From Chondrosia reniformis (Eukaryota > Porifera > Demospongiae > Chondrillida > Chondrillidae), in NCBI GenBank assembly GCA_947172415.1, contig OX359190.1, positions 2,356,001-2,420,000 of the forward strand: 64,000 bases of DNA, read 5' to 3'. Of this stretch, positions 31,362 to 41,921 are shown in pieces. Both the position numbers and the translations under genes were made by a program. Each line of letters starts with the position of its first letter. Position 1 is the first letter of the stretch. Under the pieces are notes generated by a model. The model ran no database searches. It saw only the letters and a program-made list of their open reading frames with translations, and was not told the origin of the DNA.

Positions 31362-34300
31362 AATTATTATATATACTATAAGCTCTATAGGATTGTCCTA
31401 AGTGTCATCAGTCTTATGGGTTGAAGTCTTTATAACACAATCTGGTATAAGCCCTTAAAATCTTACATAAAAGCTATTCAGATTTTCAGCTATTTCTTGT
31501 ACAAAGTGTACAAATTTGTACCCTTTCAATATAAAACTGTATACACTTGTACAAGAAACAGCTGCAAATTCTGAATAGCTGCTATTTAAGATTTTAAGGG
31601 TTTGTTGTTTTATATTTTCTTAGCCTCAAATGCTTGATGCTTGGTAGGAGAGTGGTAACTTAGATTAGAAGAGATTGGGCAAAATTGCCTGAACTAACCA
31701 CCTATTTTAACAATGGTAATATTAGGTTGCCTATGATTGACCTTTAAGTGATCTTCAGTTGACCTTTAGGTGACCTTTTCAATAGACTATTCCTCATCAT
31801 TCTATATTGTTTTCATTAAGACAATAAAGTATCACATTACCATTTAATGCATCCAAATTAGAATCTACAAATCAAATTTTATCCCATAATACTAATAATA
31901 TTATATTAGTGAGAGGGCCTATATATATAATAGAGAACCTGTCAGATATACTAGCAGAAGTGGTAATTACCTGGAGACATGCGTCTAACAATGTGATTAG
32001 TTCACAATCACTAGCATCAGATTGGAATGTGAGCAGTATGGAGGGGGCAGGACTGAATTAGTATGGTGACTATTCAATGCCTGATTGGTTTAGCTAAGCT
32101 TGAATAAACAGCATGGGAATTTTATATTTCCTTCCCATTTGGCACTGACAGCTGAACTAAGGACAGAAAGCATTCCCTATACATACAGGCTTCAAGTATA
32201 CTAGCAGTATACATACATATAGGATTCATCCGTAGACTGGAGTGTCTAGTGTAATGGACTCCAAAGCTTGCAGATAGAACTTGTTTATATGCTTCATAGT
32301 CAGTATACGTACGTATATAGCTCCAAAGCTCAGCTTTCAATGTACCAATGGACAGTGCATGATACTGTATAAAGTGAAGTAGTAGAGAGCATTTGTTGTA
32401 AACATTTTGTTAGTCATTGCTTTATTAATTGAACACCAACAATTAATTGTCTGAAGATTTCATTCCAGAGCTCTTCAGGTTAATAATACAAGCCAATCTA
32501 AATAGTGAAAGGGTGACGTACGCATGTAGATGATGTGTAATGTGTGCACTGTCTACTGAGTAATTCTCGTATGTGGAAACTGTTGTGGTTTTGACTATCT
32601 AGTTGCAGATATGTATATCTAGCACAGTATATAGCTCAATGACTGCCAGTGACTGACGTACATGTCTTTTGGGTAGCTTGCTCATTATAATAGGATACCG
32701 ACAGTTAGCAGGAAAACCATACCCTGCATGCTAACGTGGTCAGAAGCGCTATGCATGAAATACCTCTTTGCAGCAAGTCATTGCAGCTAGCCTAAAATTG
32801 TATTCATGTAATAATCAATTATTTTGACTATATAAAAATGATACATTAAGGATTCACAAAAGATTCAAGAAAAAGACAAAGATTCCCAGGGTCACTGATG
32901 AAGGGGTAAAATTCCCAGAAACAGCTGTCTGGCCCAGTGGAGCAAAAGAAGAAAGAGAAGACTCCTGTATCCTCATCCAAAGCTCTCACCAGGTTTAGTT
33001 CCCTATAGGCTTTTTAATTTATTACAAAGTAGGCATAGCATGGAATTTTTCGAATGATGAAGACATCAAAGCTTTAAGAGATCAGCTTCAGATCTCCTTA
33101 TTTTTCATGCCTATGTATGTACATATACGTACTAGCAACATTACAAAAGGTGCCCAAATATTGTAGTATGACCTGTTTCCCTCTTTCTTGTCACTTATTT
33201 ACAGATTATTAGGTAGCCTAATAACCATGAAGTGCCTATCTACTTTAGAAACTGATTACCACACAAATCTTAATTAAATTAGTACTATAGCCCTAGTTTA
33301 TATTAAAATCTATGGAAAGACTTTAGCATAAAAATTACTACATCTCAAGGCTTTCAATTTAATAAACCAAATGATGGGTGACCTGGGAGTATATTCAGGA
33401 TGTGGCTATATTCAATCTTAACTATGTTATATCATGTATACAATACCTATGTGAAAATATTTCTGGCCAAATTAGGTAAAACTTGTTTAATGCCGAGATA
33501 ATGGTTAAGTCTATAAATCTTAATTGATTATTGTGTACCTGAACTTGATGTTCCGGTAAACCTAGTCTGGAAGCAAGCTCCTGTTGACTGCCTAAGTCAA
33601 GAAAGTGACCGGAGGCAAAGCTTCTATCCAAGTCAATCATTTGAGCTTCTGTGAGAGTGTCCAGGATTGATTCACTACAAACTGAAGCTGAATCTAAAAA
33701 AATAACAGAACAGGTAAATATTCCATTATACCTAGTATGTTTACACATTGGATTATTATGGACTGAATAATGTACATCTAAAAGTAACTCGCTACTTCTA
33801 AAGCTCATCTTAAAAATGTCAAAAGTCAAATTCATGAACAGGCAAATGACAGGATTCACAGAAGATCATAATAAAGAAAAAGACAAAGACTCCCAGGATC
33901 ACTGATGAAGGGTGAAATTCCCAGAAACAGCTGTCTGACCCAGTGGAGAAGAAGATGAAAGAAAGGAAAAGAAGAAAGAAAAGACTTTTGTATCTTCATC
34001 CAAAGCTCTCTTCAGGTTTAGTTCCCCTATAGGCTTTTTTACAGAATAGGCATATCATGTAGGAAAATGTTATCGTAGATTTTTCATGTATGCATGTCAT
34101 TGATACATGGCTACATTTAAACAGCAAACCTACACAATGCAGAAAGCACACTCTAAATGGATTATGAGATTATACCTTCTGAGTTTTCTCAAGTGTAGTT
34201 TTGAGGGCTTCTGGTTTATTTATATGTATTATAGTAACCTTATAAACAACACAGTTGAAGCCTGTCTTAAATACTAGATTTGCAGCAAATCATATTAGAA

Positions 34301-37300
34301 AAACCTTAAAATCATATGTACAACCACACTGTGTACGCTAAGTTATACAATACTATCGGTTTCCTGCACACAGAAGTTTGTTAACAGAGAAATAGCTATA
34401 TAACTCAATAGCTACCTATGTTGAAAGCTTTAATTATGTAACACTTTGAGGTTGTAACTAATTTTGACTCTGAAAATTACCCTTCCACTATTAAGATGGA
34501 GAACAGTATGACAGAATTGTCTCACTAAATTAGGTCAATATCCTGATTGGGTTCGACCACAAATATGCAAATATCAACAAAGATATCCATATGTAGGAGC
34601 AGCAGGCTAAAGTCACACGGAAAAGGACCCATATTTCAACAAATAGGATTATAGAGCGAGGAATAGCTTTATAGACATCTGACTATATACATATAGGACA
34701 TATTATGATATGAGAAAAGTGAGACTACAGTTGATAAATTGATAAATATTGATTTTTAAGATTAGTAGCACCTTAGAAGCATTAGAATATATTTGTAAAT
34801 AATTTGTTAATTACATGATAATACGTATATTATATACAGTGCAAGTTACAATATATATATTACATACAGAAGGATTCACAGAAGATCAAGATAAAGAAAA
34901 AGACAAAGACTCCCAGGATCACTGATGAAGGGTGGAATTCCCAGAAACGGCTGTCTGACCCAGTGGAGAAGAAGATGAAAGAAGGGAAAAGAAGGAAGAG
35001 AAGACTACTGTATCTTCATCTAAAGCTCTTTTTAGGTTTAGTTCCCCTATAGGCTCTTTTTACAGAATAGGCATATAGCATGTAGGAAAATGGTATCTTA
35101 GATTTTTCATACGTACATGTACATGCAAGGTTAGTAGGTCGTTGTAGATACGAAAACTTAAAAATATAATATTAGTGGATTATTATTTTTACTTTAGCCA
35201 TGGATGTTCAGGTAAAGAGAATACCCAATAATTCAGCACAATTGTATAGACTGTATACTGAGTGTTAGTGACCTGTATATGTGGCACTTTCAGAAGCCAA
35301 GTAATGACATTATTTATAATAGTAGACCTTATGAATCCATAAGACATTACCCAGGGAGTAGTGTTTGTCTCACTTTATAGTACTCAGTGAAATGGACTGA
35401 CAAGATCTTAAACTATAAATAGAAATATATGATCCATGGAGCCACTGGCCAAATAACTGACCAATCACAGAGCCATGGAAATCAAATATCTTAATAACAA
35501 AACAAACATTTTCAATTCATAAGACATTCCTAACTTCTGCAATAACATTTACTTTCTTATTTTAGCTGTCAACTAATTTTGGGAGCCATTCCTGAAAGTG
35601 ATCATAGAAATAATAAACTAATTATGGTCAAACTGAATATCATGAGTCAGTTAAAGCAGGTATAAGTTAATATTCAGCTTTCACTCAGAGAAATTAGCTG
35701 TGGGTAATCAGGTCAAGATAGTTAATATTGAGTTTGTAATGTGCAAAATCAACCAACTGTACAGCCACGATGTTCTTTAAGGAAGTCAAGTGTTCCAAAT
35801 GGAAATAGTTTGCACTGTGGTAATGTTCTTATAATTGGACAGTTTGTGGTTAACTCAAATGCTCATACAGTACATACATATGCAAATACACATAACTTGA
35901 AATCTTTCAAATCAATAATTGATCAGTACCATTGAATTCAAAGACTCGTAAAATTGATAATTACTCATGCAATAGCATACATGGGTACAACAGAATTCTG
36001 TGACCATACAGTGCAGAAACAAGTATTGGACTAAAAAATATGTCATTCGGTACGTTTATATACATTGCCTAGTAATTAGATTAATAATTGTAAAGAGTAT
36101 TAAATGCATCTATAATGACACCAGATTTATCCAAAGCTGATACACATGAATGATAAAGAAAGATTGGCCTTGCGGCCCAAAGAACATGTGTAGCGAATAA
36201 TCATCTAAAGAAAGTGAATACAAATTGGCCTCACAAGAGATTAAGTTTCCACCAGTCCTAAATTAAACTTTGTTATGATTCAATCAAAATGAAAATCCAG
36301 TATTAATGGTTAAGCCTTGCTTTGGAAATTTAATATGAAAATGCTATTAAAAGGGTGCATTGGTAATTCTTAAGGTGTTAATTTGAATTATACTCTACCA
36401 CAGGAACTTGAGATCAAGAGTTCTATCCCACGCAAAACTTTAATTCAGTATGATAATTGCATAATCCTAAACTGATTAGAAAACCCTATTGACCTTCAAC
36501 TAATCAATAATGTAAAATGCAGAAGAAATCATAACATTCTGTGTGGTATATAAATAGTCACATTCAGCACTGGTAAGCTATTTACATATTAGAACACTGA
36601 ACTAATTATAACCTACACAAACGTATGAGGTAGAATACCTAAACAGTATATAATACACAGGGGTAGACCCTCTAATCCAAAACGGTGGATCTCATAGCCA
36701 ACCAGAAGAATTGGTGTGTTTCCTAGGCAACCATAGAGAGATGGGATTAAAAAGCTACAAAATGTAATTCTAAAGAATTCAAGTGATATTAACTCTACTG
36801 CAGTATCATCATCTTCCTTTACTGGTATAGCTATGAATATAGTTACTATATCTCAGAAGAATTTCAATAAATTAAGAAGCAATTCCTTGCATACATAACA
36901 TTAACTGAAGAATGCAAGCATAAAAACAGTCAAAAATAAAATGTTTCAAATGCTACTTCTATTATCCTATAAAGAGGAGCATTCTAAAACTCATTAGTGC
37001 GCATCCAATATTGTTAACAAGGTGGTTTCCTAAATTCTTGAATGTAAACGTAACTATGATACTTCTACAATAATATGGACCAAATTTTGTGTTGCCAGAT
37101 GCTGATGGACAACACCATAAGTATAAACATAATGGTGAGGTTTAGCTGAGAAGAAGTACATAATGCACAAGCCATATATATCTGGCTTCTGTTGCCATAG
37201 TAATGTGTGAATCTGCATAGTCTTTATTCAAGTCTTTAGACAGCAAATCAAATCTTTACAAAAATTCAATTAAGTAAACAAAAATTGATAGTATATAGAA

Positions 37301-40300
37301 GAGGATTACATGATGCATTTTGAAATGTACCTAGAAACATGGAGATAACCAGCTGTTGTACAGTGGCTTCAGTGTCATCCAACAAGGTTTTGCTCCATAA
37401 AGATTACCTTGTTAAATTCCAATCATTCAGAGACTTACAGAACATAGGATAATTGTTGTGGTTTGCTTATCACTTCTAAGTACAGCACATGTCATGTTGT
37501 CTGCTATCATGAAGATGTCAGACAGGTCGGTATATTTAATTCATAAATTAAACAAAACCAAAATGATTAAATTATTGAACTATGCAAACACTACGTATAT
37601 ACTTTTAATATTATGTTAATACAAAACCAATTTAGAGCAGTTGCATTTAATATACACCAGGACATCCTGCTAATAGTCAATGTTTCTTTAAGATGAAAAT
37701 AAGTTCATCACAAAGAAAGAGCAAATATTTGTCAAAAGGAATTACATTATCTCAACCAAGCACAAATGGGATAATTGTGGGCCAATTACCACATTAACTC
37801 TATGTAAGCTAACAGACCAATGGAAGTGTAGATAGTAATCTGTAGTGGCTTAGTGGTTCAAAAGGAATCTATCCACCTAATATCTTGCACTCCCCACATC
37901 CTTCATTGGTCCTTATTGTTGCACAATTCCTTCTAGCACATGACTCCACCCCATAGGGGTGAAACTGTAATCATGAGGTTCTGGTGATGCATTCTAGCTA
38001 TCAGTATGTTCAAATTATAGTTAAGCATGTAAGTCTAGTCTCTCGGTTTGTGAATGCCTTTGAACAATGGTTAGTTAGGATTGCTTTCCAATCTCAAAAC
38101 CAGTACTCCTCTAAAACAATGAATTTAGGTACACAACAGTATAGAGGTTTTAGAGGTGAATTCATTATCTTCATATTTCCATACTAATAAACATATTAAT
38201 CTTTCCAATGAATCATAACCTTAGATTATTAGCCATTAAAAGTAAGTTGTTTGTTAATATTAAATGGTTTCAGCCCCTCACCAGCCATTTGCTATATCAC
38301 CTGGTGTAAAGGCCACAATCTGGTCAATGAATATCATTAATCAGATCATGAATACCATTTAGCATTACCCACTAATATTCTGGGAGTTATGTACAGTACA
38401 TACTAGTCAAATGCTGATACTTAGTATTGTTATTATTACGACACCCCTGTGCACCTGCCATGCACTCTCAACATGACTAAAAGGATTACATAAAGTGGTA
38501 CACTCTTGAAGGAGTCTTTGTCCGAGGACTCACAAAAGACCAAAAAAGACAAAGATTCCCAGGGTCACTGATGTAGGGTGGAATTCCTAGAAACAGCTAT
38601 CTGGTCCAGTGGAGAAGAAGAAGAAGGAGAAGACGTATCTTCATACAAGGCTCTTACGAGGTTTAGTTCCTATGGACTATAGATAGACATTCTATTCTAG
38701 AATACCTACAAGATGCAGAAAATGGCATTTTTGATTATTCATGTACATGTTTGCAAGGGTTGCAAATGCCTTCTATGGGATGGATAATTACATCAAGCTT
38801 AAGGCATATTAAACTAGGAAACAGATCAGATAATTTCAAACGAAGTACTTTAAACTCAACATGTAATACAAACCAAAATATAAATAATGAAATACATTAT
38901 AACTGACGCAGCAGCAATACATACATAATAATGCTGATATATCCAATTAAACAGCAATTTTAATGATCAAATAAAACTTTTTAAAGGAAATAATATTGAT
39001 GTCACATGGCAAGGGTTCCAAAGAAATACAGAAAGCATTCCAGAAATACCAAGCAGTTTAACAATAATAAGCATATTAAGCAACCATTATTGTGTGGTCA
39101 GAGTACAGGTTGATTAGTAAACTGTCATACCATTTTATCTGCATCAGGAGCAGGAAGATCATATCTCAAAAATACTTGACATTAGGAAAATTTCTCAATC
39201 AAGCTAAATCAAGAGCATTAATGGTGCTTCTATAGAAAACTCAAGGCTGTTAATGAGGTATTGACACATGTATTTGCACTTCCATGGTTTCATGATATAG
39301 AAGTGACCTGGAATCTACTTTATGGGATAGATTACATAAATATTGACAGTTTCTGGACCAATCTTGGCGAGAAAGTGCAACTGAAAGTGTATTATATTGA
39401 CAATGCATTCATTTTAATGTCTCAAGAATTAAAACAACTGTAATGTAAATCCATTTGGCATTAGCACTTTGGCCTCAGCAGTAACATTGAGTAAGAAAGT
39501 AAGTCTTGTGTTAGAATAATTGAACTTCTAGTAACATAAATATTATAATTATAGTGTCAGTACATCGCAAGGATTCATAGGAATTACTACTAGCCACATA
39601 TGGCTCTTCCTACTTCCTGAATGATGTCACCTTTCATGTCAGTTACTAAAAGGTACAACTCTTGCAACATCTTCATAGAATTTAATTTCCTTTTATAGGC
39701 ACTAAAAGTAAGCATTTTGGAAAACCAAACTCACAATTATGTTACTCATGCTAACACATGTATATGGGAGACAAGGTTACATTACATGACAATGATAATA
39801 GAATATAGGCTTCATCCAACTGCATGGTCAACCTTTGATTGGGATGGTACAGCTAATATGTGTAAGAAACTACTTAATCTAAAAAACAAAACATACATAC
39901 ATCAAATTAGGGAGAGTTATGGAATTCGGTCAAACTACAAAAAAGATTTCAGTTAATCCTTTTGGACCACAAATTAGTGATATCTCACAATTTAAGACAA
40001 AGAATCAAAAACTAAGGTTGCTGTAGTGGTTAACATTAGAAAGACGATGCATTGCTATGTCACGGTATAGTGCTTGTTAGTATTACATAATTAGGTGTAA
40101 CATTGCACTGTGACAGCTGTAGTTGTTGTACTACATGTCAATATATACCAATATTTCTCTAAGCAACACTCACCTTCATACTCTGAATTATCAGCCACCG
40201 AGTCGGCCTTTTGGATATTTTCACTTCCCGAGTTAGACAACCCACCGCAGGGACTTTGACTGCAAGACCTTCCCTCTGATACCTCGTAGGATTTAATTTG

Positions 40301-41921
40301 CTCGCATGCTGAGCTGTAAGGAAGTCGCGTGTACAGTTGGGGCACAGTGGCTGGATAAGATGTAGGAGGACCCGACATAACTCTTGTGAAGCTTTGAAAT
40401 GAATTTCCTCCTGTAGCAGCTGAGGGAGGGAACATGGTGAATGAGGATGCAGCTGCTATTTTATCTGATGCATATCCAGAGGCAAAGTGTAGATTCCCGT
40501 GATGTGTTGTAACTGGGGGAACTGAATACTCTGGTGGAAATGTTCCCATGAATGTCTGAGGCTTCAGAATGGTACTGGAAACTGCGCCATAGGTTTGTTG
40601 AACAAATGGCTTACTGGCAGTAAGAAACTCCTGTGTGTGGCTTAGAGGATAAGTAGGGTCTGTTGGCATGTGGTGGGCTGGTAGAACGTTAACAAATGAT
40701 CGCTGATGTCTAGCTTTAGCCTTCTCTGTGGCCCTTGTCCTAACAATTCGATTTATTGAACTGACAGATGGCACGTTGTTCTTATCACAAACACCATCCT
40801 GTAAAAGTCTATCTCTTATTTCCCAAGCAAAGATGCTTGGATTTTCATTCTTGTAATCTTCAATTTTATTTACTACCTTTGGGGTGGCAACCTTCGGTTT
40901 ACTTCCACCAATAATGCCTGGTTTAATAGACCCAGTTTCGTAATATCTGTATAACAATAAGATGCATGTTCATTATATAAAAATCTTATTCTATGATCCA
41001 ACACTAATAACAGATTCAAAAGTTAGAGCACAGAAAACCTCTCAAAATATTGTAAATATAACTTTGGCTTAAAAATAAAATGTCTAATTTACATATTGCT
41101 ATGTATTCTTTGAAAGGGTACTCTAATTCTCTTGAAGAAGAGAATGTAGTATTGATGATATTCATGACATGGAGGAGGATGTTTGCAGCAAACATGGTAT
41201 TAGAGATATGAAAAAACATGTCACCATCACCATGACGACCAATGCAGGACCAGACTACTTGGCTTTGGTCTCAGTGACAGTAATAAGATGGTCACAGCAT
41301 CTGTTCAACTCTATACTCCCTGGTATCACAGAAAGTGGAGCCAGTAATCATAGGAAACTCTAAGTGCTAGTAATGCATGTTCTGTATAGTATGTATTACA
41401 TTGGCTTGCTGTCTAGAACAGACTATCGAATATAGTACTGTTGAGATTAAACTTACCACTCTAAGCTTAAGAATTAACTAGAGAAGACGTTTGATAAGGC
41501 AAGACTGATGTAATTTGTCGTTTCTAACCAATGACATGTCTTCAGATGCCCCTGTGGGTTTTACAAGTTTTATAACTCCTGAAACAGCGAACTAGGATCT
41601 GATGGAGACTTTGAGCGCCAAAGCGGTTGTGTTAATTTATGCAGTACAGCATATTCATTGTCAGGTCAACCACAATGCAAACAAACACTGCTTTATGCAA
41701 GAGAGTAGCGACTAAGTAGACTAAGTAGCGACTCACCTTCCAAGAATTTTGCTCACACAACCGTGAGACACTCTAAGCTGTCTGGAAATATCGCATGGAC
41801 GAACGCCAGCATGGGCCAGTTCGACGATCTTCCTGCGAACCGACTCCGGTAGTGGCCTGCCGTTTACAAAGATACCACCAAGTTGGTTTACTCCACTCTG
41901 ACCAGAAGATCCCTTCGCCAT
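26882..41921 (-). CDS. Pax2/5/8 (PaxB)-like transcription factor, complete, 5 exons
   Basis: Exons: 41921-41737, 40946-40174, 33693-33539, 29016-28887, 27207-26882. Junction phases 2, 1, 0, 1 all agree, giving 1,569 nt or 522 aa. The start is [10 protein letters not shown]; an upstream in-frame extension is possible but unlikely. The paired domain, residues ~7-133, is near-canonical: [59 protein letters not shown], then [43 protein letters not shown] Ser/Pro/Tyr-rich linker follows; no octapeptide (YSINGILG-like) was seen. A degenerate homeodomain lies at ~325-385, then a Pro-rich tail ending KTETKPVA. Pax proteins are nuclear sequence-specific DNA-binding regulators of cell fate. The PaxB assignment rests on paired-domain similarity and the presence of a homeodomain. 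Introns of 6.5 and 4.5 kb flank the homeodomain exon. Confidence 0.93.
27705..28030. repeat. ~18-bp minisatellite in the last Pax intron
   Basis: About 17 units of CCTATAAAGGCCACATGTA with variants (CCCATAAAGGCC, GGCTACACGTG). It lies in the intron between exons 4 and 5 of the Pax gene. Confidence 0.92.
28714..28737 (-). other. hammerhead-like core in a Pax intron
   Basis: Minus strand: CTGATGA, A, GGTT CACA GACC, GAAA. Stem II is four pairs including one G-U. No convincing stem III or cleavage site was found. It is a probable remnant. Confidence 0.35.
28887..29016 (-). CDS. Pax exon 4: altered recognition helix and start of the tail
   Basis: The exon begins GCATACTACAAGTACTGGAT ([12 protein letters not shown]) directly after an ATAG acceptor; the codon just before is an in-frame TAG, so the exon cannot start further upstream. 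Joined to exon 3 it gives VQ-AYYKYW where a homeodomain has VQ-(I/V)WFxNRR. It ends in phase 1 at CCA|GTAAGT. Confidence 0.85.
29094..29328. mobile_element. inverted repeat with ~45-bp arms
   Basis: CCATAACTATAAAAGGTAAA through GGAGAGATACGT at 29096-29142 is the reverse complement of 29284-29328. A direct copy of GCAAAGTCATATAGCTAAAT also occurs at 29049 and 29230. It is probably a foldback MITE. Confidence 0.8.
30690..30792 (+). repeat. HR repeat copy 3, 3' part only
   Basis: AATCTCTCAGGTTTAGTTCT through GTGTATTAGATTATTCATG. The 5' half with the hammerhead-like core is absent. Confidence 0.7.
31292..31380. repeat. AT microsatellite with AAT/ATT inverted runs
   Basis: ATATATATATATATAG, then (AAT)n followed by (ATT)n and ATAATTATTATATATACTAT. 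The AAT and ATT runs are complementary and would form a hairpin. Confidence 0.85.
31450..31606. mobile_element. inverted repeat with ~55-bp arms
   Basis: CCCTTAAAATCTTACATAAA through TTTCTTGTACAAAGTGTA is the imperfect reverse complement of TACACTTGTACAAGAAACAG through TTTAAGATTTTAAGGG. The loop is about 40 bp. Foldback/MITE-like. Confidence 0.75.
32850..33050 (+). repeat. HR repeat copy 4, complete, best-paired hammerhead-like core
   Basis: Begins GGATTCACAAAAGATTCAAG. CTGATGA is at 32895-32901. The purine-rich tail (GAGCAAAAGAAGAAAGAGAA) and CTCACCAGGTTTAGTTCCCT follow. The hammerhead region has its own entry. Confidence 0.85.
32884..32940 (+). ncRNA. putative type I hammerhead ribozyme (HR repeat copy 4)
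   Basis: Order: CCCAGGGTCA, CTGATGA, A-GGGG-TAAAATT-CCC-A, GAAAC, AGCTGTC, TGGCCCAGTGG. Stem I pairs GGGTCA with TGGCCC (six continuous pairs including one U-G). All invariant core bases CUGANGA and GAAA are present. Stem III is the palindrome ACAGCTGT, which has no room for a loop and would work between two molecules, as in known short-stem-III hammerheads. Predicted cleavage follows GTC at 32929. Weak point: positions 10.1 and 11.1 are A and A instead of the usual G-C pair. Confidence 0.55.
33539..33693 (-). CDS. Pax exon 3: homeodomain helices 1 and 2
   Basis: Reads [52 protein letters not shown] with the first codon split from exon 2. It aligns without gaps to paired-type homeodomains (L16 and F20 kept, ELA.RL.L.E..VQ kept). 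The usual basic N-terminal arm is replaced by SVCSESILD, with acidic and no arginine residues. It ends in phase 0 at CAG|GTACAC. Confidence 0.88.
33852..34090 (+). repeat. HR repeat copy 5, complete
   Basis: Lies 159 bases from the Pax homeodomain exon, in intron 2 just upstream of its acceptor. CTGATGA at 33902-33908, stem II GGG/CCC, GAAACAGCTGTC, predicted cleavage after 33935, stem I GGATCA/TGACCC. Its ACAGCTGT palindrome is perfect. Confidence 0.85.
34871..35110 (+). repeat. HR repeat copy 6, complete
   Basis: Begins AGGATTCACAGAAGATCAAG; ends ATCTTAGATTTTTCATA. It can be taken as the reference copy of the family. The core is given separately. Confidence 0.87.
34911..34966 (+). ncRNA. 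putative type I hammerhead ribozyme (HR repeat copy 6)
   Basis: CTGATGA 34922-34928; stem II 34930-34932 with 34940-34942; GAAA 34944-34947; stem III ACGG/CTGT 34947-34954; predicted cleavage after C34955. Stem I: A921-T956, C920-G957, T919-A958, mismatch, G917-C960, G916-C961, mismatch, C914-G963. The A-A at 10.1/11.1 replaces the normal G-C. The internal mismatches in stem I are compatible with the loop contacts of natural hammerheads but may equally be decay. Confidence 0.5.
38527..38750 (+). repeat. HR repeat copy 7, diverged
   Basis: The core reads CTGATGT (A9 changed to T) and GTC is replaced by ATC, so it is predicted inactive. Stem I nevertheless pairs fully, GGGTCA with TGGTCC. Confidence 0.8.
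40174..40946 (-). CDS. Pax exon 2: second half of the paired domain and linker
   Basis: From [11 protein letters not shown] (Arg codon split with exon 1) through the RED subdomain to [20 protein letters not shown], then about 180 residues rich in Ser, Pro, Thr and Tyr ([37 protein letters not shown]). The second part looks like a transactivation linker. It ends in phase 1 at GAAG|GTGAGT. Confidence 0.93.
41737..41921 (-). CDS. Pax exon 1: start codon and first half of the paired domain
   Basis: Encodes the PAI subdomain from [16 protein letters not shown] to GCVSKILG with Arg62 split across the intron. The exon boundary within the paired domain (ILGR|YYETG) is an ancient Pax intron position. 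Donor AG|GTGAGT. Confidence 0.92.

Larger units (their letters stand above)
29017..33538. other. Pax intron 3, 4.5 kb, no coding sequence seen
   Basis: AT-rich. I searched the minus strand for a microexon encoding WFxNRR between the homeodomain exons and found none with usable splice sites. It contains two inverted repeats, an AT microsatellite and HR repeat copies 3 and 4, listed separately. Confidence 0.6.
33694..40173. other. Pax intron 2, 6.5 kb, no coding sequence seen
   Basis: AT-rich with no credible exon on either strand. Scattered short open frames (35741-35935, 37984-38187, 39717-39956) lack family similarity. It contains HR repeat copies 5, 6 and 7. Regulatory elements may be present but cannot be recognised by eye. 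Confidence 0.5.

Noticed and set aside
37984..39956. Plus-strand frames at 37984, 39261 and 39717 as nested genes in Pax intron 2
   Set aside because: Short, AT-driven composition, no domain and no consistent start or splice context.
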